A stretch of 64,000 nt of DNA from Cenococcum geophilum 1.58. Its lineage: Eukaryota; Ascomycota; Dothideomycetes; Gloniales; Gloniaceae. The stretch covers positions 248,001 to 312,000 of the forward strand of contig KV748203.1 of the NCBI GenBank assembly GCA_001692895.1. The letters run 5' to 3'. Below are positions 54,686-64,000 of this stretch, piece by piece (positions within the stretch are counted from its first letter, which is position 1; each line of letters opens with the position of its first letter). Under the pieces are notes generated by a model that had not been told where the DNA came from, searched no databases, and worked only from the letters and a program-made list of their open reading frames with translations. A program made the position numbers and the translations under genes.

Positions 54686-56206
54686 TCGCTCACCTCATCC
54701 CGGAAAAGCCCGACTTAGCGCGAACATCTCAATAAGGCATGCAGTAATTAGTGCAACGGATCGCTTGTTCAAAGCTGGGCTGCCTTATCCTTCCGGGTAA
54801 GGTGGCCGCCCAACCGGTTTAAAAATGATTTTAAGAGTGTGTATCGGTGGCATCGTTTCTGCTCAAATTGCTGCAATCAGGGGAACAAACGAACAGACCG
54901 ACAAAGAGGAAGCTAGGCTGAACAAACTTGATCCAACGGTAATTAAAAGTCGACAACTGAAGGAATGCAAGGTTATAAGTTTATCCCAAGAGACCACTGA
55001 AAGAATAACGAAGAGTCTAGGTGGAATGGCCTAGTGGCGGTGGCAAAGCATGCATTCAAGGCGTCGAACGGACAAGTCAATGATGAGAACTCTGTCTAAA
55101 TGAGGCTTTTGGAGCCTCTATACACGAGGTGGGTCACTGATACCCCTATCTATCCTTAATATAGTAGTGATTGACACCAGGCCGACTAGAGCCGACAGTA
55201 ACCGCCGGTCGACACAAGGTAAGCCTCGGAAAAAAACGACAACAGCCATCAAAGGTAAATAGCAAGCCTTTCAATCTAACTGAAACATTAGTAAATGCAA
55301 GAAGCCGATCCCCTTCAAAACATCATGCGACAAGTCCCAACAGAGCTTCTCACACATTTGACCATATACCCATCTAGCACATAACTGATTCAATTTCTGT
55401 CACCTAGCATCCAACAAACGCCATGTCATATTTCGTATGACTTGTGTCAGGAGCGTGAAGCCACTGCTCCTAATGAGACCTCGTATAAGGCTGGAAAAAG
55501 TGTTGGCCTAGGGTTAAAAATTTCCATGCACTAACTACGGGAGGGACAATCGTTTGATCAGACACGTTCGCAAGTCTGATTCGAGGCAGACTCTGACTAG
55601 TCTGCAGCCCCGCACCCGATTGAAAGGTTATGACATGTAGCTAGACTTGCTTAGCAATGGCCAAGCCTCTTCACAATCTGGAATGACAGATATCAATCTT
55701 CTTCTAAATGGCATCCAACCTTTCTTCATTGCACAACTTCTTCTCGGACCAAATGTCAAATCAACTTCAACACTTGAGCTGCCGACTCGGCCCAGCCACG
55801 TTCATAGGAGCACACTTCGAGGCAAAAAGCGGATCCTTTCTCCTGCCAGTCCTATTCATCACTCTTGTCGGAGCTTGGCGTTGAAATACCCCACCGCCTA
55901 ATGAGGCTCTAACGCAAGGATCAGCAGTCTCAGGCTCCACGACTAGGGCCAGGCCGCGGTTTACCCGCTCACATTCCTCGCACGCTGCCCAAATTTCAAG
56001 CCACAGCACAGCCCTCAACTCGTATCACCAACCCGAGCGTTCACAACACCTAATAAGAACGAAGATAATACTTCCTGCAACTCCGGAATATATACTGCCG
56101 TGCTCGCAACTAGCCTCACCTACTTGCTCCTCTCCTGTATTGTTGACAATCAAACTTTGGTGAAGAATGTCGTTTACGTCCACTGTACTCAAGAGCCGGG
56201 ATTTTT
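54686..56206. other. Long intergenic region, no accepted gene
   Basis: Open frames of 68-84 codons occur (for example 54825-55034 plus and 55647-55901 plus) without recognisable domains. No clear repeat was seen. The last 200 bp are the likely promoter of the kinase gene. Confidence 0.35.
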
Positions 56207-59022
56207 ATGGAGGAACCGTGGTGCGTACGGGCGTCACTGGCCCTGTACGAGAAAAGGGTTGTGCCCAGGAGTCATCCACCCAGCGCCCCGGAATTCTATT
56301 TTCCCCGGAGCGTTATCCGCAAAGCATTTAATGAGCTTCCAGCCAGAGATATCTTCCTCTGTGACTGCGAACATTGCAAGCGCCACTCTCGCACTGAGTA
56401 TGGGACTGATAATCGAATCGACCAGATTAGGGATATCGAATGCAAACTACTAGACGACTACCTATTAATCTACGCACTGTTAATATACCAAAGAAGGCCC
56501 ACCTTGATTGGCAAATTCATCTCACAAAACGTTAGGTTAGATGGTAACGTTTTCTTGAAAGCTAAGGATCTCGAGTTTCTATTACCACTAAGCGGCGCGG
56601 CATTCCTTCAAGACAATATTCTACGTGATCAGTGGAGATTCCAAGTCAGGGCTTTAGTGATTTCGCAGGACCTTATGGCCTATGAGTCGAAGGAAATAGT
56701 GCCAATCGACAACAAGGACCTAGTTGGTGAGGGACAATTTGGCACAGTCTACAAATCTTCCTTCCCGTATCCGGAATATCGAGGATCTGGATGGAAGGAG
56801 GAAGAAGTATGTCCCAAATACTCTGCCCAGGTTAGCACGCACTTACAATACTCTCCAGCAATTCGTTTTTGCCCGCAAGGTTTTTGACAGCACAAGGTTC
56901 AACTATGCGCGGGCGGAGTGGGATATACTTCTGCGATTCAACCAGAATAGCCACGACCGTTTCATGCGCGCACTTGGCGCCTTCATTCACGCAGACTCCT
57001 TCTCGATAATTTTTCTATATGCTGAGAACACACTTGAGAAGCTGCTCATGGCCGATTTTCCGGATCTTAGACCTGAAGACATATGGAAGCAAATCCTCGG
57101 GATCTCCGAGGCTCTTGAATGTCTGCATGAAGATAACAACATAGTCCATACAGATCTCAAACCACAAAACATTCTCATTCATAACGGCACATGGAAACTC
57201 GCAGATTTCGGATGCTCCCGCCTCATAGTTGATATGGAGAACATGGAAGGTCGAGACATACAGGCCGGGAGAGTATATTCATCCCCAGAGACTATTTTAG
57301 ATAGGCCAGCATGTGATATATGGTCACTCGGCTGTATTTTGTCGGAAATTGCCACTTCCGATTTACAAAAAAGGGACGGTCTCAAGAACTACCGAAACGA
57401 AAGAAAATCTGAAGATGCTGTCTATATCAAATCAGAGTGTTTTCACATAAATAAGAAAGCAAAGCAAAGTGTTAGCACGAGGCACAATGACTTGCTGGAT
57501 CTAGTATGTAAGAGTAAGAGCAGAAAAGGTGAAAAGTTGTCATCTTGGCAGGAGCGATTCTATTCCAAGGACCTTTTTGGTCTTGTGGAACAAATGCTCG
57601 GTTCCATGGAAGGAAGGCCTTCAGCGTCTGAAGTATCGAAAAATCTAAGACGGTTCATTGAATAAGCGTCGGACGCTGATGGGGAATCCACCCGCGAACC
57701 AGACATATGGAGATCCATTCGTGAAATGGCTACTCCGGGAGACTCCCCAAAGCCTTGTCCGATAATGTAAGCATCATATATCACTATTCGACTCTCGCAA
57801 TGTTTCGGCTAACGAAATCATTCTAGATACGCATCATTTATCCAGGGTACTGGTAGCACAGAGATCCGCTGTGCACTTCTTTTCTACCAACATGGCAAGT
57901 CAGGGCGAGCCACTCTAAAACGATATCACCACGACGAGCAAAGGAACGAGGTGGCACTTGAATATTGCGGTTAGTTACTGCATCAAACAAGGCCAGATAC
58001 AAGGGTTTGTACACCGCTCACTATAGGACAGTATATCGTAGCAAGTTCAGCTGTCGTACAAGAGATCCCGGACGCGAGATAATAGGGTTCTTCCTACCCT
58101 ACGCTAATTCAAACGAATTTACTCTTGTATTCAGGGACGACCACAAGGATAGATATTCGCTGCGGCATTCAAAGGGTGAGCCCTGTTCCCTACAATAGCA
58201 ACTCAACGTGCTCATTATTCCGAAGACAAATCCAGCCTCCAGGCTGCGCTTACCGGCCTATCAATTCATAGCTCGTAAGTTTAGACTCGCCCCACTCCGA
58301 TCCTGGTCGTGTTTGAGAGTTCCTTTTGCAAGGAAATGCTGTTCCGTCAATATTTCTTTACGTGTTTCATCTAACTAGGGAATGATTAGTATCGATAAAT
58401 GTTCACTCCAATTTGACAGAAATGGGGGGTTCTTCTGTCGGCTGCTTTGTTTCAGAAAAGAGCCTATTCAAATAGATAATGTTCAGGTTCAGATCTTGAC
58501 CGATAGAGATGTTACTCAGAGGACACAACCAGCATCAAGAAGTCCCCCATCGCCGTTAAATATGAGGATTTCCGTTACAGCCGCAGCACTTTCGAAGCTC
58601 TTTCTTGTTTACGGTATGGTGGATGTGGCCGCTCTACAGACGTTTCACTAAGAATACTTAGTTTCCCATAACATTGAACATACCATATTAGATACACTTC
58701 TAACACTAAAAAATGTCTCAGTCCGTGAGATAGAACTTATTCAAGGCATCCCAACCAACATTTCTGTTTCAGCTTCATATGACTACAAACCGAATCAGGA
58801 AATAAGACTCAAGTTCAGTAACACTAATGGTGAGTTCGACTCTACACCGTCAAGATGTTTCTACTATCACATTCAAGTCCGTTTCTCGACGACATGAATT
58901 TATCCTTACGAAACTTACCACTGCCAGATTCGCACAACTTCCTGAGCAAATTCATAAATGTCTATGACGAGTGGAAAACATCTAGAGAACAGACAAGAAA
59001 GATAAACCAAGACTTAGATTAA
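56207..59022 (+). pseudogene. Fungal protein-kinase gene with in-frame stops
   Basis: Exon 1 (56207-56806) begins MEEPWCVRASLALYEKRVVP and has the glycine loop LVGEGQFGTVYKS. A 52-nt intron leads to QFVFARKVF (the likely ATP lysine), then NNIVHTDLKPQNILI (HxD with T instead of R), KLADFGCS and ACDIWSLGCILSEIATSD. The frame meets TAA at 57663 but stays open for another 37 codons (EPDIWRSIREMATPGDSPKP) to a good donor, a 60-nt intron with a CTAAC branch site, and another exon (SFIQGTGSTEIRCALLFYQH). Later stretches such as DNVQVQILTDRD-like and VSVREIELIQGIPTNISVSA are also separated by single stops (TAG after CSLQ, TAA after LQTFH). C-to-T change of CAA/CAG would explain all three. Kinase domain alone could still be made. 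Confidence 0.65.
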
Positions 59023-59469
59023 GTTCATGACCCTAAGCATTCCAGGCGGTGGACGGAGGTTTTTTTTCCTTTGAAAATACAGTACACGCATCATAGTACT
59101 CTGGTGGTGCGTTAGAGGGCTTTTGTCAAGTTTTCAGTTCAGCGTTTAGTAAGTTCGTCATCTGTATTTATAAATGGGTGGGTGTTCGGCCATTAATGGG
59201 TTTGTTTTGTTAGCACGGGCATTATTTCTTTGGAATCGCATGGGACAAATGTGTGTGACGTGGTTTTCCCTTTGGGGCCGCTCAGGTGTAAAATTTAATA
59301 TAATCTATTATGAAAAACCCCCGAGAAATAAAACCGTTCACTAGGAATGAAAAGGTAGATGGTGATATGATGCCTTGGGGTAACAAATGAAATTTCCTAC
59401 AATGGACAAACGAAACAAGAGCGAAAAGGTATGAGAAAGTGCAAAAATAACAAAATATGCACACGAAAG
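59023..59469. other. Intergenic, AT-rich
   Basis: No gene. The 8 bases ending it (CACGAAAG) are the presumed left target duplication of the hAT-type element. Confidence 0.5.
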
Positions 59470-60539
59470 CAGTGATCTATTTGGACTGGAGTGGCGTGGA
59501 TCCGAGATCAAATCCACTCCATCCACCAAAAAGACGATTTGACTCCAAGAGCGCCATGGAGCTCCAGTGTAGATATACACTATTTATAGTAAGTCTTAGC
59601 ATGACCTTAGTGTCATACTTAGGGGTAAGAGGCGTTTAGACTTACCAAGAAAGATTATCAGATTTACTTATTAGTTTCCTCACCACCTTCCTCTATAATC
59701 TTATCCTCTTTAATAACCACTACCCTATTATATAGACTCTTCCTTAGAGCCGGTCTCTTCTTCTTTAATTATATTAAACTCCTCCTTAAAGCCAAAGCCC
59801 CAAACGTCCTCGGTAACGTTCGTTGCTTAGTATACATCGGCCACTTTATAAGAGATTTACGCCAAATATACTATCTACCGTAGAGCTAAAACTTACGAAC
59901 TTCCTTAGGGTCGTCGGCCTTTAGATTAATTAACTTTAGTGTAAGGATAACGTTATTAGTAGGTGCGGCTGCGCGTATAGGAAAGAATCGCTCTATAGTA
60001 ATTAAGGAAGGCAAAATTAAGCCGCTAATTAATTAACTAGGAAAGAAAGGAAATAAGCAGGCTCTATAGATCGTATCCCTTTACCTCAGAAGCTCAGACT
60101 AAGAAATCGATTGTGCGGATATAGGAATATCCGCACCGTCCGCTAAGCTGATTTAGGACGGCAATCGTTTTCTTAGTCTGAGGGACTTTGGCGAGATTTG
60201 TAGAAAACCTAAACATCGTTTATATGAGAAGACCTCATCAACTTTGACAAAATTGATCTACCCTCCCACAATACCTGTCGACATAAAAATTACACCAAAT
60301 TATAGAGAAAAGCCTACTCTATAAAGCTATGAGATCTTCAGCTCCTTATACGCGCGCGACGTTAAGAGGAATTCGTCGCCGTAGAGGCCCTAATTCTACC
60401 TCTGCACCGCCGAGCCGCGCAGTAAACACCAACGCTGAACGCTTACGCCCACGCCGCCAGCCCTCTGCGTAGAGCTTTGCGAGAGCTCTGCGGAACGAAG
60501 CTCAGGGGGAGACCTGCACGGAGCTCTGCAAAAGCTCTG

Positions 60540-61130
60540 CACGAAGCTCCGCACGAGGCTCCGCACGAAGCTCTGCTCGAAGCTCTGCTCGGGGCTCTGC
60601 TCGAAGCTCTGCTCGAAGCTCTGCTCGAAGCTCTGCCCGAGGCTCTGCTCGAGGCTCTGTTCGAAGCCCTATATAGAGCTCCAAAGCTCTACTAACACGC
60701 AGCGCTAATATACTAGGAAGGTTCTACAATTGCCCGTACGAACGCCCGTACGAGCGCCCATACAATCGTCTCTACAAACGTCTCTGCAATTAATCGCCCG
60801 TACGAACGTCTGCACGTCTGCACAGTTACACGTCTGTACGCCTGCACGTGGCTCTGCACGAAGCTCTGCACGAAGCTCTGCACGAGGCTCTGCACGAAGC
60901 TCTGCACGAAGCTCTGCACGAAGCTTTGCACGAAGCTCTGCACGAGGCTTTGCACGAAGCTCTGCACGAAGCTCTGCACGAAGCTCTGCACGAAGCTCTG
61001 CACGAAGCCCCACACGAAGCTCTGCACGAAGCTCTGCTAAGGTTCTGCACGAAGCTCTACACGAAGCCCTGCATTAAGCTCTACACGAAGCTCTACTAAG
61101 GCTCTGCACGAGGCTCTGCACGAGGCTCTG
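60540..61130. repeat. 12-bp minisatellite, GCTCTGCACGAA family, two blocks
   Basis: Block 1 (about 60540-60672) has the variant GAAGCTCTGCTC and block 2 (about 60845-61130) mainly GCTCTGCACGAA. Because 12 is divisible by three and the unit lacks stops in most frames, several frames stay open on both strands (ALHE, ARSS, RASC, RAEL repeats). I regard these as non-coding consequences of the repeat. Confidence 0.9.
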
Positions 61131-61516
61131 CCCCCTAGTAGTAGCAGAGACACTCCGGGCCAAGGGAGGATATTTTTAAGGAAGGACCCAACTATAGCAC
61201 CTACTAGGTGTTGTAATAGCTTTAAGTAGTAGATATCTATATATCTATATAGTTTTATCTATATTAGTAGACTATTTAATAAGATATAATATATGCTTAC
61301 GCTTTTAACAACGCGTTTTTTAACTTTGACGAAATTAATGTCAGGACTAAGCAATAGCCGTATAATAAAATTAATACCATTTAGAAGCCCTAAGTCTTAA
61401 AAAAAATGTGACTATGGGGTTTAATAATAACGCGTTATGTGAATGAATAAATTAGATATCCGTAATATCCGTTTTACGGATTTTGCTTACGTTTTTAACA
61501 AAACTCGCCAAACCCT

Positions 61517-61602
61517 CTCAGACGTGATTTTGCAATTCGGAAGACGGCGTAGGTTATTCCGACGCTAGCTAAAAAAATCACGTCTGAGCTCGCTGAGGTA
61601 AC
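61517..61602. repeat. Inverted repeat with CTCAGACGTGATTTT arms
   Basis: CTCAGACGTGATTTT at 61517 is repeated in reverse at 61574-61587, followed by CTCGCTGAGGTAAC. One arm recurs at 16401-16428. Possibly a small foldback element abutting the piggyBac relic. Confidence 0.6.
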
Positions 61603-62393
61603 GTATCCCTTAAAACGGCAGGGCCCTTAGAGGATGTGGTCTGTGCGCAAACACCAGGATCAAAACAACGCGCATATCTATATAGAATTCAATCATTAAT
61701 TACACCACCGCCATGCCTTCTAATCGTACTAGAATTAATGCGGGCCTTGTTTAGAAGACTTAATATAATATTCCTCCAAATAGAATCGCAAAAAAATCCT
61801 GCCCTAAGCCCCGGCCGTTGCCCAAATTCGAACCTCTCCATATTAACAATTGGGACGAATGGCTCACCAAACCTGCCCTCTAACGTTAATACTTACGATC
61901 CTTTTAAGTTATTTAGTCTATACTTTATAGATGAGATTATGGGTAAGCTTGTAGAGTAGACAAATAAGCACGCAAAGTTGTACCCGCCAGATGAGGAAAA
62001 GGAACACCTACGCGTATGGCAGCTAACACGCTCGCAGGTATACTTAGGTACAGCATATAGGGCGTCGGAAAGCTCTATCAGAGCTATTACCAAATACTAT
62101 AATGCAAGCACGCGATAGTAAGGAATGGGAGAGGCGGAAACGGGCTCCGAGGACCAATTTTGGGTGTAGTATCTGCAAGATACCGCTCTGCAGAAAGGAC
62201 GAGTGCTGGTTACCTTATATCGAGCGANTCAATTCNAAAGAATAAGCCTATATATCGAATAGCTATGAAATTAAAAGCTTCGTATTTCTGAGAACGGCTG
62301 CTCGATTTGGCTGGTTTGATTGGTGGGCTCTTATCGATACCGTAAGGCCCAATTTTACCGTGTCAAGGGATAGGGACGCTCGTATTCTAGAAA
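61603..62393 (+). mobile_element. Core-deleted piggyBac-like element (791 bp)
   Basis: The left end GTATCCCTTAAAACGGCAGG and the right end (inverted CTATCCCTTGACACGGTAAA) match the termini of the MITE at 15086-15347, and TTATCGAT lies just inside. Coding remnants in order: MPSNRTRINAGLV, PPNRIAKKSCPKP, then DPFKLFSLYFIDEIMGKLVE (the hallmark opening of the piggyBac DDE domain), LRVWQLTRSQVYLG, then a jump to FGCSICKIPLCRKDECWLPY, the cysteine-rich C-terminal finger. The catalytic core between is absent. In-frame TAG and TAA codons interrupt it. Two ambiguous bases lie at 62228 and 62236. Confidence 0.8.
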
Positions 62394-62694
62394 ACCGAGT
62401 TATTATACGGCTCTACCGATTGGCCCAACTACGCTCTAATACCTTATTAACCCTTCCTCTATAGCCACCTTCTTCTAATTAGATATACGACTGGCGCTCC
62501 AAGAGCTCCAAAGCCTTAAAATCCACTCCACGCCACTAATGAAATCACCGGATCCACACCTAATGCAAATCGGCTCCAGTCCAAATAGATTACTACATAA
62601 AAGGACTGCGGACAGGATCCGGATAGTAATACTTGGTAGTAGCTTTGCTGTCCGAATGTTCTACTAAGTTAGCGGCCTAATAAGCGGTAAGGGA

Positions 62695-64000
62695 CAGTGA
62701 TTGTATTGGACTGGGGTAATGTTGAAGCTCCATGTGGATCTAGGGGTCGTATTGGAGCTAGATCTAGTGATTTTAGATCCGGAGTAAAGTGGATCTGGTC
62801 AAACTGGGGCTCTTGGAGCTCTAGTTCTATACCTGAATAGGAAGAGTTCTATACCTAAATTGGAAGGAGGTTAAAGGAGGAAAAACCAAAATGTGTTAAT
62901 ACGGATATTAAGGACTAGTAGAGCCAATTATTAGCTCTAGTGGTAAGCGTCTGCCCCAAAAAACGCGTGTATTATTAGTATAGAATTAAGGACAGCTTAT
63001 TATTGTTGCGTCGTTGCTACTGCTTCTGCTGTCTAACCTTATTTTCTCTTACCTACCTGCTGCCGCTATGGAGCGATTTTATCCTTAACTCCGTACCTCT
63101 ATTATATCTAACAACATTGTCCTTACACCGGAATGGCTTAATGAAAAGGCTAAGGGCCAGGCGGAGGTTAAAGAGTTTAAGCTACAGGGCAAGCTGTATA
63201 TTCGCTGTAAGGCCTTAATAAAGGGACCAAAGAATACTAAGCCGCGATCGTCACTAATTTGGAAGTAGGGGGAGGATATATAGGAGAAGGATAATACTAC
63301 TAAGACGTAGTACTTCTATTGCTACCTATATAAGAAGGTAAAGCGTTAGCAGGAGTTTATGGTTATGTTATCTGGAAGAACTACTGCTCTAGATTACCTT
63401 AAATTTAACTACTATATAAACCGTATTTCTGGCGAGCTTTAACTAAAAGAGCCTTCACTAAATTAGCTAACGATTAAGGAATATCCGTAGGTAAAGTCTC
63501 TTAATCTATAATGAAACTTTAAGGCCTTTAAACACCTATTAATTTAATAGATTGTTAGCTGCTATATCGCCTTCTTTTAATTTAAAAATGAGTATTTCCG
63601 AACGCTCCTATTCTATATTTATCCAGGGCTTGTAAAGTTCCTACTAAAGACTAGGAAGACAATACGCGGTTAGGTTATTGCAGCTTTTAAATAAAGGAAA
63701 ATGGAACTAAGGAGGGAACTCTACGTAGCTTATAGTTCTATATTAATATCCTTTAATCTTTAAACCTTACTAAATAGGTATATAATTCTAGGTATTGCTG
63801 CCTATTTTATTAACCAGTATGGCAAGCGTTAGCATATAATACTAGGCCTCTATAAGGTAATTAGTAAATATAGTAGTAAGAATATAGCGGTTACCCTACT
63901 TACTCTATTTAAGGAGTATTAAATTAGTAGCAATATTAGGTATTTTATGGCCAATAACGCTGAGTTAAACGATACCTATATTAACGTAATCCTTTAAGTC
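62695..64000 (+). mobile_element. Start of a second hAT element with mutated transposase, runs off the edge
   Basis: The presumed end CAGTGATTGTATTGGACTGG resembles the shell element at 59470. From about 63068 a hAT transposase can be read: NIVLTPEWLNEKAKGQAEVK, a BED-like region SSLIWK*GEDI*EKDNTTKT with YFYCYLYKK, and a later block LISFNL*TLLNRYIILGIAA, YFINQYGKR, NIRYFMANNAELNDTYINVI. The last matches the hAT signature with Trp replaced by TAG. Stops are TAG/TAA, fitting CpA-to-TpA mutation on both strands. The frame also shifts among segments. Confidence 0.7.

Larger units (their letters stand above)
59470..62595. mobile_element. hAT-type shell element with nested elements (3.1 kb)
   Basis: The left end CAGTGATCTATTTGGACTGG and the inverted right end TAGTAATCTATTTGGACTGG match at 18 of 20 bases; hAT ends begin CAGTG. 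Eight bases flank each side, CACGAAAG and CATAAAAG, differing only by C-to-T and G-to-A. Subterminal GGATCC and CCACTCC motifs recur at both ends. The inside has no intact transposase. It contains an AT-rich coding-like remnant near 59700-60050 (minus strand, many stops), the 12-bp minisatellite and a piggyBac relic. Confidence 0.65.

Noticed and set aside
54825-55901. Frames of 68-84 codons between the helicase and kinase genes
   Set aside because: No domain, no consistent codon pattern, no splice support.
60477-61099. Repeat proteins of the HEAL, RASC and RAEL type
   Set aside because: Frames are open on both strands only because of the 12-bp unit; no start context, introns or non-repeat coding sequence supports a gene.
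62341-62393. TTAA target duplication for the piggyBac relic
   Set aside because: I looked for TTAA at both edges as expected for this family but did not find it, so no duplication is claimed.
62910-62970. tRNA-like A-box (TAGCTCTAGTGGTAAGCG)
   Set aside because: No B-box or acceptor pairing was found downstream. It may be a chance match or an old SINE trace, not a tRNA gene.
1-64000. CRISPR arrays, bacterial operons or riboswitches
   Set aside because: The window is fungal nuclear DNA. The regular repeats seen are coding solenoid repeats or minisatellites without spacers.

Overview
This window is nuclear DNA of a filamentous ascomycete (Pezizomycotina). Genes are split by short introns (about 45-60 nt) with GT...AG ends and CTNAC-like branch sites. 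The gene set is typical of the group: HET-domain proteins, a fungal STAND/NACHT receptor, DOT1, SAF1, a two-domain FEX fluoride exporter and a HAM1-like protein. Many repeats carry C-to-T / G-to-A changes of the kind left by repeat-induced point mutation (RIP). I cannot place the species; a eurotiomycete is a guess.

Layout. 1-5 kb: a Tim17-type mitochondrial membrane protein and eIF4B, divergently transcribed. 6-28 kb: an accessory island with the signature of fungal non-self recognition. It holds a NACHT-ankyrin-ZZ NLR-like gene with about 18 near-identical ankyrin units, a relic of a second STAND N-terminal domain, a HET gene, a HET-TPR-repeat gene that is open for about 1000 codons except for seven in-frame TAG codons, an HNH-endonuclease-domain gene and another HET gene. 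DOT1 and a conserved protein of unknown role lie among them. Several MITEs and 80-116 bp dispersed repeats punctuate the island. 28.8-30.4 kb is a decayed duplicate of the HNH gene, hit by a Harbinger-like element, an internal deletion and a solo LTR.

30.8-54.2 kb is a conserved housekeeping block: uracil phosphoribosyltransferase (FUR1), fluoride exporter (FEX), HAM1-like lipid-binding protein (with an apparent out-of-frame deletion), SAF1 F-box/RCC1 protein, eIF2B-delta (GCD2), TRAP-alpha/IRC22, a CCCH zinc-finger protein with a NYN/PIN-like N-terminal part, aprataxin (HNT3) and a DHX57-type RNA helicase. 54-59 kb has a piggyBac-like MITE and a fungal protein-kinase gene whose coding continues past in-frame stops. 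59.4-64 kb is AT-rich and heavily mutated: a hAT-type shell with a mutated 8-bp target duplication, containing a core-deleted piggyBac relic and a 12-bp minisatellite, then the start of a second hAT element with transposase remains running off the window.

Most interesting points: the TAG-only HET-TPR gene (RIP relic versus UAG-to-UGG mRNA editing), the recognition-gene island and its repeats, and the transposon family relationships that can be read from terminal repeats.
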